DNA of 64,000 nt. Origin: Hymenobacter volaticus (lineage in GTDB: Bacteria > Bacteroidota > Bacteroidia > Cytophagales > Hymenobacteraceae). This document shows positions 1 to 9,016 of this stretch, piece by piece; the stretch's first letter is position 1, and the number at the start of each line of letters is the position of its first letter. The notes under the pieces are model-generated. The model made no database searches, had not been told where the DNA came from, and saw only the letters and a list, made by a program, of their open reading frames with translations. The stretch is from the NCBI RefSeq assembly GCF_022921055.1, contig NZ_CP095061.1, positions 2,953,501 to 3,017,500 on the forward strand. Reading direction: 5' to 3'. A program made the translations under genes and the position numbers.

Positions 1-122
1 GCGTTACGGCTTGCCACACGCTATTAGCCATCGATTATGCTGGGCTAGAGGTGCCAAAGCTGTATGTGGGCTCTTGGAGTGAATGGTCGCGCAACGAGCG
101 CCCCATTGCAACGGGAGACTAA
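1..122 (+). CDS. Sulfurtransferase (rhodanese), C-terminal end only
   Basis: The window opens inside this gene. The frame starting at base 3 encodes GVTACHTLLAIDYAG, then VGSWSEWSRNERPIATGD, and stops at TAA 120-122. Thiosulfate and 3-mercaptopyruvate sulfurtransferases end this way: the catalytic loop reads CGSGVTACH, followed by a helix and a YVGSWSEW segment. The catalytic cysteine would lie just before base 1 and cannot be seen. The enzyme moves sulfane sulfur to thiol or cyanide acceptors through a cysteine persulfide. Which of the two donors it uses cannot be told from this fragment. Family assignment is good, exact specificity unknown. Confidence 0.8.
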   Translation, partial: VTACHTLLAIDYAGLEVPKLYVGSWSEWSRNERPIATGD

Positions 123-271
123 GGAATTTACAGCCATACCTCTAGGCTTAGGCAAGGAAAATCACCAGCCTCCGACCGGCAGCTAGCATCCTTGGCTCTA
201 CTGGCCTTCAGTTCACGTCTCGTCGTTGCTGACACCACTTATCCAGGGTACGGCATTTCGTATTCTAGTGC

Positions 272-310
272 AACTTGGCGTTGCGAACTAAAGGTCGGCG
301 TCGCCAAGTT
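272..310. terminator. Inverted repeat between convergent genes
   Basis: AACTTGGCG (272-280) pairs with CGCCAAGTT (302-310) across a 21-base loop, between the plus-strand sulfurtransferase and the minus-strand HxlR gene. It may act as a shared terminator, but there is no strong T tract. Confidence 0.35.
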
Positions 311-329
311 TCACGTCTCTACCATGTGC

Positions 330-743
330 TTAGGCCGCAACTGGCTCTGAAACTTCCGTTTTGGCGGCTACGGCCTCCTGTGGGTGCATGATATTCATTC
401 GGTGTTGGCTGCCCCAATGGTGCAGCGCATCAATCACGGGGAGCAGGGTATCACCATAAGGGGCTAGCGTGTACGTAACGGCCACGGGCGCCACATCCGC
501 TTGTACGCTGCGCGATAAGAGCCCGTTCACTTCCAACTCCTTCAACTCTTTGCTGAGCATTTTGGCTGTGATGCCCGTCACGTCGCGCTGCAATTGCTTG
601 AAACGTTTCGGCCCTTCCAACAGCGACACAATGATGGCCAGCTTCCACTTGCCTCCGAGCAGGTCGAGAGCGTCGCGGACGGAACGCATGGCGGAATTGC
701 ATTCCTTGGTGTGTAAGTGCGGAGATGAACCGAGAAGTGGCAT
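330..743 (-). CDS. HxlR-family winged-helix transcriptional regulator
   Basis: A 137-residue protein when started at the ATG at 743 (MPLLGSSPHLH). The frame stays open a further 13 codons upstream, but family members begin close to the conserved cysteine. The HxlR pattern is clear: KECNSAMRSVRDALDLLGGK with the redox-type cysteine near the N-terminus, then WKLAIIVSLLEGPKRFKQLQ, ITAKMLSKELKELE as the recognition helix, and a wing ending in YTLAPYGDTLLPV. HxlR proteins are dimeric DNA binders that often sense aldehydes, quinones or oxidants through the cysteine and usually control a neighbouring oxidoreductase gene. Here the neighbours are hen1 and a sulfurtransferase, so the target is not evident. 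Confidence 0.88.
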   Translation of the reverse strand: MPLLGSSPHLHTKECNSAMRSVRDALDLLGGKWKLAIIVSLLEGPKRFKQLQRDVTGITAKMLSKELKELEVNGLLSRSVQADVAPVAVTYTLAPYGDTLLPVIDALHHWGSQHRMNIMHPQEAVAAKTEVSEPVAA

Positions 744-842
744 AAACCAAATATCGTTAGAAATCAGGCGAGTATTCCACAAGACACCGGTATACTTCAG
801 TAAACCAGTATCCGAAATAAACTTAAAACGAGTTGTGCGGGC

Positions 843-2303
843 CTAGCCAATCCTTTCAAATACAGCCAGTTGGGAGGGTGCTCCTACTTGCGCGTCGTGC
901 GGGCCAAGTGGCTCAACCCGCACTTGGTAGCCATGGCGAGCAGCCACCTCCGCGGCCCAAGTGCTGAACTGCGCTTCCGTCCACTCGAAGCGGTGGTCGG
1001 AGTGGCGAAACTGGCCGGCTGAAAGTTTTTCGAACTTCTGGTTGTAGGTGGCATTGGGCGTGGTCAGGAACACGACGCCTGGGCGGGCACGCGCAAAAAG
1101 CACTTGTTCAAACGCCGCCAACCGGCCCTCGTCGAGGTGCTCGATGACTTCCACCACGGCCGCGGCATCAAACCCGGCTAGGCGCGGGTCGTGGTAGAGT
1201 AGAGAGCCCTGCACCAAGGACAGTCGTTCGCGCTGGCGCGGGGGCATTTCGGCAAGGTGCAGCCGCTCCTGCGCCCGCAACAATTCCTGATACGACACGT
1301 CCATGCCCAAGATGTGCTCGATCTGCGGTTGCTGAAGCAGACGGCGCACTAGCTTGCCTTCCCCGCACCCAAGATCCAGCACCCGCTTCGCTCCTACCCG
1401 TCGGATTTCCTCGGCTATCCGAGCCAGGCGTAGGTCGTGGAGCTTCTGTTTTTCGGCAGCCGGTTCCGCGTTGTTTCCACTTGCTGCGTGAGTTAATGCT
1501 GTTGTTTCGTCGGTTGCTATTTCCGCTACCTGGGGTTCAACTTCCAGCACATCATCCGTTGCTGCTTCGTCGGCAGATAGCAGCCGTTTCAGCGTCGGGT
1601 TCACGTATTCAGCAAACCGCAGGTAGCGGCGCGTAATAAACTCCCGGTCGGGGTGCTGAGGCAGCCACTCCGCGCCGCGGTGCAACAGCTTTTCGGCTTC
1701 GGCCGGGCCTATCCAGTAGTGCTTGTCGTTGTCGAGAACGGGAATCAAGACGTAGAGGTGCGTGAGCAGGTCGCGCAGGCGGCGGGCCGCGTGCCGCAAC
1801 CGCAACGTGTAGTAGCGACTGTCGCCCCACGCTGGCACAGTCGGGTCGAGTGGGTGCGCGTCGGTTTCCACCTCGTAGCCAAGGGGCGCGAAGAGGCGGT
1901 GCAGCTGCTCGGCGCTGGCGGCAGGCAAGGCGGCCACGGTAGCTTCGAGGGGCAGCAACGCTTCGGGCAAGTCGGGGCGGTCCTTGCAGGTGCCGTTCAT
2001 GGCCGTGTTGAAAGCCTTCACCAGGGCGGTACTCAGAAACGACGAAGCCACATAAGGCCGGTCGTTGACGTATTGCTCTAACGCGAAGCCTTCGCCGGCC
2101 GGCCCCCGGTGGTTGCGCACCAACGCCACCGTGTCGATGTCGAGCAGCAACGCGACGGTGCAGCGTGTGGCGCTGGCTTCGGGGTAGAAAACGTGCGCCT
2201 GCCCGTAGGCAATATCCACGGATTGCAGCCGCGCCGGGTTTTTGTGCAACAAGTAGCCTAAGTCGGTAGCGGGCTGATGCGTGGTGGAGATGGTAAGGAG
2301 CAT
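843..2303 (-). CDS. hen1: Hen1-type 3'-terminal RNA ribose 2'-O-methyltransferase
   Basis: A 486-residue protein from the ATG at 2303; an upstream 18-codon extension looks untranslated. Residues 1-240 match the bacterial Hen1 N-terminal domain (MLLTISTTHQPATDLGYLLH start, RYLRFAEYVNPTLKRLL end), followed by a variable acidic linker. Residues 300-486 are a Rossmann methyltransferase: LDLGCGEG (309-316) binds SAM, and E385, E388, H389 of VVEVIEHL plus H434/H437 of RHSDHRF form the metal site known for Hen1. The enzyme methylates the 2'-OH at the repair junction of cleaved RNA and marks it against further cutting. Its usual partner is the kinase-phosphatase-ligase Pnkp, which is not encoded next to it here. 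Confidence 0.9.
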   Translation of the reverse strand: MLLTISTTHQPATDLGYLLHKNPARLQSVDIAYGQAHVFYPEASATRCTVALLLDIDTVALVRNHRGPAGEGFALEQYVNDRPYVASSFLSTALVKAFNTAMNGTCKDRPDLPEALLPLEATVAALPAASAEQLHRLFAPLGYEVETDAHPLDPTVPAWGDSRYYTLRLRHAARRLRDLLTHLYVLIPVLDNDKHYWIGPAEAEKLLHRGAEWLPQHPDREFITRRYLRFAEYVNPTLKRLLSADEAATDDVLEVEPQVAEIATDETTALTHAASGNNAEPAAEKQKLHDLRLARIAEEIRRVGAKRVLDLGCGEGKLVRRLLQQPQIEHILGMDVSYQELLRAQERLHLAEMPPRQRERLSLVQGSLLYHDPRLAGFDAAAVVEVIEHLDEGRLAAFEQVLFARARPGVVFLTTPNATYNQKFEKLSAGQFRHSDHRFEWTEAQFSTWAAEVAARHGYQVRVEPLGPHDAQVGAPSQLAVFERIG

Positions 2304-2451
2304 TTTGTTGGGATGGCGACGATGAGCCGCGGCAGGCCAAGATACGCAACCCACCATGACTTACCCGCCGGATTATGCCCCGCTGAAGGTCGCTCAGAAG
2401 ACGCCGCGTTCTACCGTAAGTCTGCTGCGAGAATGGGGCACCAACAAACCA

Positions 2452-2482
2452 AAAGCCTCTACTGCTAATCAGTAGAGGCTTT
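2452..2482 (-). terminator. Rho-independent terminator
   Basis: Perfect 13-bp stem: AAAGCCTCTACTG (2452-2464), loop CTAAT, CAGTAGAGGCTTT (2470-2482). Read on the minus strand it follows the stop of the T9SS protein gene and ends in a T-rich stretch, so it most likely terminates that gene before hen1. Confidence 0.8.
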
Positions 2483-2558
2483 GTAGCTTGGGTAACAATA
2501 GGTTTTGAATAGAACTATAAGAGAGCTAGTGTAGGGAGATAAAACACGTATAAAATCG

Positions 2559-4745
2559 TTAGCGCACCACTAGCTTCGAGCTGGCACCGTCTTCGGCGCG
2601 AAGCACGTACACGCCCGTGGCCAAGCCAACGGTTTCAAACTCGCGGGCTTTGTGCAGCGTGCGAACCGGCCGGCCAAGCACATCGTGGAGCGTACCACTG
2701 ACGGCGCGGCTTAGCTGCACCTTGCCGCCCTGGCTTGGGTTCGGATACAGGTGCAAGGGCTCGGCGTTGCGGGCTGCTTTGTTGCTGAGCACACCGCGAC
2801 CTTGGATGCTGTAGACCGAAACCGTGCTGCTGACTTCGTTGGCGAGCAGCAGCAACGGCTGGCCGGTGGGGCTGTTGGCTGGCGCAATAAATACAATGCC
2901 TTCGGGGCCTTGGTCGCCGGTGCCGGTGGTGGTGCTGCGGTTGTTGACGTATTGCACCAACTTGGGCTGGCCGGGGTCGTTGACGTTGAATACCGCCACG
3001 CCCCCGATGCGCTCCAGTGACACGAAGGCGTACACCGTATCCCGAATTGTGCCGGTCGTGATGCCTTCGGGCTCGGGACCTTTGTCGTCGGAGCGGTTCT
3101 TGCGGGACGGGTTGCCGGTAGTGTTGCTGGCGTTGAAGATGGCGCCATACGTAGGATCGGTGCTGGTGACGCGCTCCAGTAGGTCGCCACTGTCGTGCAC
3201 GAGGGCGCCGGTGCTGGCATTGTACACGCTGAACGAGCGGCCGCCGAGGGCATATATTTCATCGAAATCTCCGTCGCCATCGGTATCCCCAAGCTTGTTG
3301 GTGACGTTGAGACGACCGAGCACCTGCGCATTTTTCAGCAGAGCAGCGTTTGGAAAAACCGTCGGGTCGAGCACATAGGCGGACTCGCTGATGCGGTTGA
3401 TTTCGTTGAGGGCATTGTACTCGCGGGCGTCGCCTTCGTTGGCCGTAAGTAAGTAGCGCTGGCCGGCCACTTCAAAGGCCGCTATGGCATCGGGCTGACG
3501 CATGCCTCGAATAGGCCAGTTAGCCATCAAAATTTCTGGTGTTTGGTCGGAAGCATCAAGAGCGAAACCAGCCTGACTGTGGTCTTGGTAGCCAACCGTG
3601 CGCAAACTCGTGAACTGCCGGGTAGTGAGGTCGAGCGTGGCAATGGCGTTGTTTTCCTGAAGCGTAATGTACGCCGTCCGCGAATCGGCCGACACGGCTA
3701 CATATTCCGGCTCTAAATCCTGCGCCACTGAACTCGGGCTGGCCGAAGTGCCACCATAAAGCCTAACACCTGCTGCCCGCAAGGAGGCTGCTTGGCTGTT
3801 GTAGCCAGCAAACCCCACCGTCGTGACGCTGGCCTGTGTTACTCCCGCGATGCCGCCCGAAAAGTCGATAACCGACACGGAGCCCTCGGGGTCCACGCTG
3901 TAGTCGGTCTTGGGCTCCCCCTCATTGGCCGTCACGATCAATTGGCCGTTGGGTGAGAAGGTAATCATATCGGGCAGCGCACCCACCGTCACTTGCTTCA
4001 GGAACGCGCCGTTCTGATCGAAAAACACCACGCTGCCGTTTTGCTGCGGGTCGGCGTTTTCAATAGCGCAAGCCACCACCCCGTTGCGCACAGCCACCGA
4101 GTTGATGCCGCCATAGGACGCAATATTGATAGAGGCCACCGACGTAATAACCGCCGGATTAGCTAGGCTTAGAATGTCGAGCTTCCCGCCCACAGAGTTG
4201 GCTACGTACAGCCGCTGCGTCGTAGGGTCGTGGGCTACGATTTCGGCCGAGTTGGTACCTGCCGCGCCGTTCTGGTACGAGCCAAGTCGGTTGAGCGTGA
4301 GGTTGCGCGTCTGGGTCGGAGCCTGCGTGTCATTATCCCGGATATACACCAGTACTTCCGTAGAGCCCGCCGTGAGCGTGGCATTGGTAGGATTTTGCAG
4401 GCGCAACGTGAAATACTCGGCTCCCTCGGCCAGCACGTCATCCGTCAGCGGAATCGTCAGGGTTTGGTTGACCGTAGTTTCGGCAGGAAAGTACAGCGTC
4501 TGCGTAGCAGGATAAGTGAAATCGGTGCCTTGTGTAGCTGTGCCTAGGTTGGTTACCAAGGCTACCTGTACGGTACTAGCCGCGCCAGAATTTGTAATTG
4601 CCACTGGGATGCTGATGGTGCCAGCGCTTTCATTGGCTATTGCCGTCGCCGCCGTAAAGCGCACACTCTGCGCTACTACTGGGGCGGCTTGCAACGCTAG
4701 CAACACCAATCCTAATCTACCGCCTGCAAGTAAAGTTTGACGCAT
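2559..4745 (-). CDS. Choice-of-anchor I family secreted protein with Calx-beta and T9SS sorting domains
   Basis: A 728-residue exported protein. Residues 1-25 are a signal peptide ending around VVAQS. Residues ~28-140 form a Calx-beta-type domain (ending VLVYIRDND). The middle ~150-630 resembles the choice-of-anchor I family: a beta-propeller-like array with VTANEGEPKTDYSVDPEG, LLTANEGDAREYN, the Asp-rich GDTDGDGDFDEIYALGGRS and LANEVSSTVSVY. The last ~70 residues (LHLYPNPSQGGKVQLSR ... GVYVLRAEDG) are a type A T9SS sorting domain, which takes the protein across the outer membrane and is then removed. The substrate is unknown; related proteins often bind calcium or act on phosphate esters, but no catalytic residue can be named here. 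A promoter box lies 27 bases upstream. Confidence 0.88.
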   Translation of the reverse strand: MRQTLLAGGRLGLVLLALQAAPVVAQSVRFTAATAIANESAGTISIPVAITNSGAASTVQVALVTNLGTATQGTDFTYPATQTLYFPAETTVNQTLTIPLTDDVLAEGAEYFTLRLQNPTNATLTAGSTEVLVYIRDNDTQAPTQTRNLTLNRLGSYQNGAAGTNSAEIVAHDPTTQRLYVANSVGGKLDILSLANPAVITSVASINIASYGGINSVAVRNGVVACAIENADPQQNGSVVFFDQNGAFLKQVTVGALPDMITFSPNGQLIVTANEGEPKTDYSVDPEGSVSVIDFSGGIAGVTQASVTTVGFAGYNSQAASLRAAGVRLYGGTSASPSSVAQDLEPEYVAVSADSRTAYITLQENNAIATLDLTTRQFTSLRTVGYQDHSQAGFALDASDQTPEILMANWPIRGMRQPDAIAAFEVAGQRYLLTANEGDAREYNALNEINRISESAYVLDPTVFPNAALLKNAQVLGRLNVTNKLGDTDGDGDFDEIYALGGRSFSVYNASTGALVHDSGDLLERVTSTDPTYGAIFNASNTTGNPSRKNRSDDKGPEPEGITTGTIRDTVYAFVSLERIGGVAVFNVNDPGQPKLVQYVNNRSTTTGTGDQGPEGIVFIAPANSPTGQPLLLLANEVSSTVSVYSIQGRGVLSNKAARNAEPLHLYPNPSQGGKVQLSRAVSGTLHDVLGRPVRTLHKAREFETVGLATGVYVLRAEDGASSKLVVR

Positions 4746-4771
4746 CCCAATGAAATTGAAAGGTGATGTAC

Positions 4772-4779
4772 CAAAACTA
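4772..4779 (-). promoter_or_regulatory. Candidate -7 promoter box (TAGTTTTG)
   Basis: Minus-strand TAGTTTTG fits the Bacteroidota TAnnTTTG box, 27 bases upstream of the T9SS protein start. I did not find a convincing -33 TTG. Confidence 0.4.
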
Positions 4780-4845
4780 CTGTGAGTGTATTACGGCATA
4801 GTTATCAGCTAATTACCGAATTATGAAGCCAACAACTTCAGCGGC

Positions 4846-4880
4846 TTTAACCATATGTTTGTTTTATACATATGGTTAAA
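4846..4880. terminator. AT-rich inverted repeat after the GH1 gene
   Basis: TTTAACCATATG (4846-4857) and CATATGGTTAAA (4869-4880) form a perfect 12-bp stem with an 11-base loop, 83 bases past the GH1 stop. There is no T tract on the minus strand, so it could be a terminator, an mRNA 3' stabiliser or a regulator site. A very similar half site, ATACATATGGTT, occurs again at about 9653. Confidence 0.4.
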
Positions 4881-4962
4881 TAAGAGCATCTACTATAAAC
4901 AATAAGATACAAGTTTTTCCTTGACTTGCAACGACTACGCTAGCCCTTCCTTAGAGGGTAGC

Positions 4963-6447
4963 TTAACTAGCGAAGGAGGATCCCGGCGCCAAATACACGG
5001 GATGATTGGAAGAGGTTGAGGCGGCCCTAGCGGCTTGATTTTGACGCCGGTTTTCTCCTGCTATAAACTCACTGTACCACTTGCCCGAATCCTTAATGGT
5101 TCGCCGTTGGGTTTCGTATTCCACGTGCACCAAGCCAAAGCGAGGGTTATAGCCTTCGGCCCACTCGAAGTTGTCGGTAAACGACCAAGCAAAGTATCCG
5201 TCAACAGGGATGCCTTCCTGGCGTGCGCGCAACACCTGTCCAATACAAGCCTGAAGGTACGCTTGCCGGCTTGCATCGTGCACCTGGCCATCGGAAGTCA
5301 ACGCATCAGGAAAAGCAGCGCCATTCTCGGTTACCAGCAAGCGCGGAGCATTTGGATAAGCCCCGAATTGTTTTAACATATGGTATAAGCTCTCAGGATA
5401 TACCTCCCAGCCCATTGTTGTATGGGGAACCCCACGACGCGACGCGCCCACCAACGAAGCCCACAGCAAGGGCACGAACGGCGAGTGTCGCACTACCTCG
5501 CGCGTGTAGTTTTGAACCCCCAGAAAGTCGAAGTCAAACGGCATCTTCTTCTCATCCCCGGGCTTGATGTAGCGCTCCAGCCAGCCAAGCAGCGGCACGT
5601 CCGCTACTGGGTAGCCTAAGCCAAGTGCAGGTTCCACGAAAAGCCGGTTAAGCAACGCGTCGGCGCGTCGGGTGGCCCGAGCATCACGGGCGTGACCGGG
5701 TCGCCACGGCGTGACATAGGAACAGGAAAAGGTGGTGCCAATCTGAGCATCGGCGGGCAACATGGCGCGCAGGGCCCTCCCACCCTCGGCCTGTGCCAAC
5801 GTGGCATGGTGCGTGGCCGCCAAGAAAGAGCCCAAGCTCCGCTTGCCCGGCGCATGAATACCTAGTAAGTGCCCGGCTCCAGTAAACACCATCGGCTCGT
5901 TGAGCACCATCCAGTGCTGCACCCGGTCGCCGAGGCGCGCGGCTACGCGTTGGGTGTAGTCGGTGAACCAGCCCACAATATCGCGGTTCACCCAACCGCC
6001 CAACTCCTGCAACACCGAGGGCAAATCCCAGTGGTAGAGCGTCGGCCAAGGCGTGATACCCCGTTCCAAACAGCCATCCACCAGTCGGTCATAAAAATCC
6101 ATGCCTTTGGGGTTAACCAAGCCCATGCCGTGCGGCACCACCCGCGACCAAGCAATAGAAAACCGGAAATCTCGGATGCCCATTTGTTGCAGCAAGTCTA
6201 AGTCTTGCGGCCAGCGGTGGTAGAAGTCGGTGGCTACCTGCGCCGTCTCGCCGCGTTTGATGCGGCCCTTTCGGCGCACGAAGTCGTCCCAGATGCTTGG
6301 GCCTTTGCCATCCAAGTTCCAGGCTCCTTCTGTCTGATATGCCGCCGCCGACACGCCCCACCGAAAATCCGGCCCGAAGTCGGCCCGAGAAAAGTTGGCA
6401 GGGGTTGTAGGTGGAAAAAAGGCAGCAGGTAGAGCAGTAGAGGACAT
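4963..6447 (-). CDS. Glycoside hydrolase family 1 beta-glucosidase
   Basis: A 494-residue (beta/alpha)8-barrel enzyme of the usual GH1 length that releases beta-linked glucose or galactose from the non-reducing end. The family landmarks are present: WGVSAAAYQTEGAWN (30-44) at the glycone site, TLYHWDLP (136-143), the acid/base glutamate E184 in VLNEP, the nucleophile E374 in VTENG, and FAWSFTDNFEWAEGY near the C-terminus. There is no signal peptide, so it is probably cytoplasmic and acts on imported disaccharides. The last ~25 residues are a non-conserved tail. No sugar transporter or SusCD pair is adjacent, and the gene appears to be transcribed alone. Confidence 0.94.
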   Translation of the reverse strand: MSSTALPAAFFPPTTPANFSRADFGPDFRWGVSAAAYQTEGAWNLDGKGPSIWDDFVRRKGRIKRGETAQVATDFYHRWPQDLDLLQQMGIRDFRFSIAWSRVVPHGMGLVNPKGMDFYDRLVDGCLERGITPWPTLYHWDLPSVLQELGGWVNRDIVGWFTDYTQRVAARLGDRVQHWMVLNEPMVFTGAGHLLGIHAPGKRSLGSFLAATHHATLAQAEGGRALRAMLPADAQIGTTFSCSYVTPWRPGHARDARATRRADALLNRLFVEPALGLGYPVADVPLLGWLERYIKPGDEKKMPFDFDFLGVQNYTREVVRHSPFVPLLWASLVGASRRGVPHTTMGWEVYPESLYHMLKQFGAYPNAPRLLVTENGAAFPDALTSDGQVHDASRQAYLQACIGQVLRARQEGIPVDGYFAWSFTDNFEWAEGYNPRFGLVHVEYETQRRTIKDSGKWYSEFIAGENRRQNQAARAASTSSNHPVYLAPGSSFAS

Positions 6448-6594
6448 AAGACAGACAAGCCGAGGGGAAGGTGGGGCCCCAGACTTTGGTAGGACAAACA
6501 GCAGACGAAATTGGCTGCCCGAGCTTTGGAAAAACAGAGCGGCAAAGCAACCAAAAAGGCGGATACGTCAACCGATTGAAAAAGTAGCTGCGCT

Positions 6595-7617
6595 TTAAAA
6601 AAGGTGAGTTACAGTTTGGGGCGTGCGTACTTCGGCCAGCAGCCTATCCAACACCATGCCCGTTTCGTCGGGATACGTCACAGGCACCACCAGGCCGTTT
6701 TGCAGCCATTGATCAATGACGTCCAGGCTTTTGTCTTTAAGATTTTTGACGACGGGCACGCCCATGCCCGCCAGCGCGGCGGCGTTGCAGCTCTGCTCGT
6801 ACTGGTTGCGCATGGGTACCACCAACAGCTTTTTGCCCAAGTACAGTGCCTCGGCCGGCGTCTCGAATCCGGCCCCGCACAGTACTCCGGCGCTCCGGGC
6901 GAGGCTGTTGGTGAAAGCAGCCCCGCTCACCGGCCGTACGCGCACATTACCATATTCCGCCTCTTGCTGACTGTGCTTGCTGAACACCTCCCAACGCACG
7001 TCGCGGCTGAGGTAGCGCAAGCGCTTTACCAACGTTTCTTCGTCGAAGGCGGGTAGGTATACGGTGTAATGCCCATCGTTTTGCGGCGTCAGCTGCCGGA
7101 CCTGCTGCCGGATAACGGGCGTATAGATGTGAGGCTCATAACGCTCGAAGTGAAAGCCAAACTGTTGCGTGGTGGGCGCGTAGTGGCGCAATACGGCCCG
7201 GCCCACCACATCGTCGTTCTTGGGTCGGGGGGCTGCTGCGCTCAGCACGGCGCTTTGGTGGCTCAAGGCCACGCACGGCACCTCGCGCAATCGGCACGCC
7301 CACGCTGACACCGGCTCGAAGTCACTGATAACAATGTCGTAGTCCTCGACCGGTAGTAGCCGCATCTCGCGCAGAAAAGCCGCCGAGTTCAGTTGCCAAA
7401 AGGTCTTGACGAAGTTGATGCCCCCTTTTTTGCCGAAAATGAAGCCCATGCCGTGGCAGCGGTAACGCACTTTGAAAGGCAACTGCACGTCGGCTGGCGG
7501 GCCACTCACCAGCAAGTCAACCCGGGAAGCGCGCTCCTGCAACAACGGCACAATATCGTGGGCGCGGCTCAGGTGGCCGTTGCCAGTGCCTTGGATAGCG
7601 TAAAGAATACGGGGCAT
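6595..7617 (-). CDS. Glycosyltransferase, GT-B/MurG-like
   Basis: A 340-residue protein from the ATG at 7617; an in-frame extension upstream overlaps the next gene and is unlikely to be used. The N-terminus MPRILYAIQGTGNGHLSRAH has the Gly-rich loop of GT-B transferases of the MurG/COG1819 type. The C-terminal half contains AGVLCGAGFETPAEALYLGK and LLVVPMRNQYEQSCNA, the typical nucleotide-sugar donor site with an EAL segment and an EQ pair. Cytoplasmic, possibly bound to the inner face of the membrane. It lies 49 bases downstream of an LpxH-like phosphoesterase on the same strand, which suggests a shared role in glycolipid or envelope polysaccharide metabolism. Donor and acceptor are unknown. 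Confidence 0.8.
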   Translation of the reverse strand: MPRILYAIQGTGNGHLSRAHDIVPLLQERASRVDLLVSGPPADVQLPFKVRYRCHGMGFIFGKKGGINFVKTFWQLNSAAFLREMRLLPVEDYDIVISDFEPVSAWACRLREVPCVALSHQSAVLSAAAPRPKNDDVVGRAVLRHYAPTTQQFGFHFERYEPHIYTPVIRQQVRQLTPQNDGHYTVYLPAFDEETLVKRLRYLSRDVRWEVFSKHSQQEAEYGNVRVRPVSGAAFTNSLARSAGVLCGAGFETPAEALYLGKKLLVVPMRNQYEQSCNAAALAGMGVPVVKNLKDKSLDVIDQWLQNGLVVPVTYPDETGMVLDRLLAEVRTPQTVTHLF

Positions 7618-7666
7618 TCGATGAGTGAAACTTGATACTGTAAGACAAAGATTTAAAACAGCTGCT

Positions 7667-8545
7667 TCAGGATCGGCGCAGCTGAAACTCGGCCAGCAAC
7701 CCATCCAGCAGCGTGGCCACGGGCATGTCGGCCGCTGAATCTTCCTCGTCCACTTCTTCTTGGTCTTGCTCGGTGTTCGGTAGCATGTTGGGGTCGTCGG
7801 CGTAGCGATAGAGTTGCCAGCCGGTTTTGGCGGTGTACTCCAAAGCTGTCAGGTTTTCCACCCAGTCGCCCGAGTTCAGGTACACCACCTCCCCTTTTGT
7901 TGTGCTGACAGTCCGGATTTCGGGGCAATGAATGTGCCCGCACGCCACGTAGCTGTAGCCTTGGTCGGCCGCAATAGTGGCCGCTGTTTTCTCGAAGTCG
8001 CTCACCAAACTCACCGCACTTTTCACCCGGTCCTTCACCACCTTCGACAATGCCACCCGCGGACGACCTAGCCGGTGCAGCCCCCAATTCACCATTCGGT
8101 TAATCAGAATGAGCAGGTCGTAGCCCTTGGCCCCAAGCTTAGCCAGCCAACGGGAGTGTTGCATTGTCACATCGAACACGTCGCCGTGAAAGAGCCAGGT
8201 TTTGCCGTGGGGCAAGTCTAGCACCAACTTATTGTCGATGCTGAAGGCGCCGAGGAGAGTACCGGCGAACTTGCGCAGTAGCTCGTCGTGGTTGCCGGTG
8301 AGGTAGTGAATGCGGGTACCCTTGGCAGCCAACCCTGCTAGATGGCGTACCACCCGCATGTGCGTACTCGGCCAATAGCTTTTGCTGAACTGCCAGATAT
8401 CTACAATGTCCCCGTTGAGCACCAGCACTTTGGGCTTTACCTTTTTCAGGTAGCGCAACAGCTCAACGGCGTGGCAGCCATAAGTACCCAAATGGACATC
8501 CGACACCACCACCACCTCCACCCGGCGGCGCTTTTTGCTAGCCAT
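7667..8545 (-). CDS. LpxH-like metallophosphoesterase (UDP-2,3-diacylglucosamine diphosphatase family)
   Basis: A 292-residue calcineurin-fold enzyme from the ATG at 8545. All metal-binding blocks are visible: SDVHLG near the N-terminus, LNGDIVD, TGNHDELL, LFHGDVFD and the C-terminal ACGHIHCPEI. This order fits UDP-2,3-diacylglucosamine diphosphatases, which cut the pyrophosphate bond in lipid A synthesis, but Bacteroidota often carry several paralogs and this one could act on another phospho-substrate. The C-terminal ~50 residues are acidic and poorly conserved (QDQEEVDEEDS). It sits 11 bases after a small membrane protein gene and 49 bases before a glycosyltransferase gene, probably one transcript. 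Confidence 0.85.
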   Translation of the reverse strand: MASKKRRRVEVVVVSDVHLGTYGCHAVELLRYLKKVKPKVLVLNGDIVDIWQFSKSYWPSTHMRVVRHLAGLAAKGTRIHYLTGNHDELLRKFAGTLLGAFSIDNKLVLDLPHGKTWLFHGDVFDVTMQHSRWLAKLGAKGYDLLILINRMVNWGLHRLGRPRVALSKVVKDRVKSAVSLVSDFEKTAATIAADQGYSYVACGHIHCPEIRTVSTTKGEVVYLNSGDWVENLTALEYTAKTGWQLYRYADDPNMLPNTEQDQEEVDEEDSAADMPVATLLDGLLAEFQLRRS

Positions 8546-8556
8546 GATAGGAACAG

Positions 8557-8775
8557 TCAAAGCGCCGGGCGTGGATTGAGGCGGGCACTAGGCAGTGTAC
8601 GCCGGGTGAGGGAAGCGTCCTGCGAATCTTCATCGGCATTATGAAACCGGAAAGGCATTCGCAATGCGCCTACAGAGCGAAGCAAGTAGGCAGCACCTAG
8701 CGCCAGTTGAAACAACGTGTAAGCTAGCCCGCGCACTGTCAGGCGCAGTAGGGTCAATGTGAGGGGAGCGCGCAT
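8557..8775 (-). CDS. Small hypothetical membrane protein
   Basis: A 72-residue frame 11 bases upstream of the LpxH-like gene on the same strand. Residues ~10-35 (LRLTVRGLAYTLFQLALGAA) could form one membrane helix; the rest is polar and Arg-rich. I do not recognise the family. Position and spacing favour a real first gene of the operon, but no conserved motif supports it. Confidence 0.35.
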   Translation of the reverse strand: MRAPLTLTLLRLTVRGLAYTLFQLALGAAYLLRSVGALRMPFRFHNADEDSQDASLTRRTLPSARLNPRPAL

Positions 8776-8965
8776 ATAGAGAAAGCCGTTTTTACCCGTT
8801 TCAAAGTTCGGTTTCCCCTATGAAGTGGGCGTTACGGGGGCGTTACCGTTAGGTCACGTTTCACCGGAGCCGGTTATATCCGTCATCCAACCAGTAAACC
8901 AACCTCACCGGCCGGGTGAAACCTGTTTTTGGACGAAATCTAGCGGCCTGCTTTTGGCACATACT

Positions 8966-8973
8966 TACCTTTG
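8966..8973 (+). promoter_or_regulatory. Candidate -7 promoter box (TACCTTTG)
   Basis: TACCTTTG matches the Bacteroidota TAnnTTTG box and lies 43 bases upstream of the ATG at 9017. A TTTTGG occurs upstream but at shorter spacing than usual. Confidence 0.45.
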
Positions 8974-9016
8974 GGAACCTGAAACCCTTATTTCAGTTGT
9001 AAATCTTGATTTTTCT

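Noticed and set aside
2356..2475. Plus-strand frame of 39 residues (MTYPPDYAPLKVAQKTPRST) between hen1 and the T9SS gene
   Set aside because: It runs into the 2452-2482 terminator stem and ends within it, has no recognised domain and no promoter box; most likely chance.
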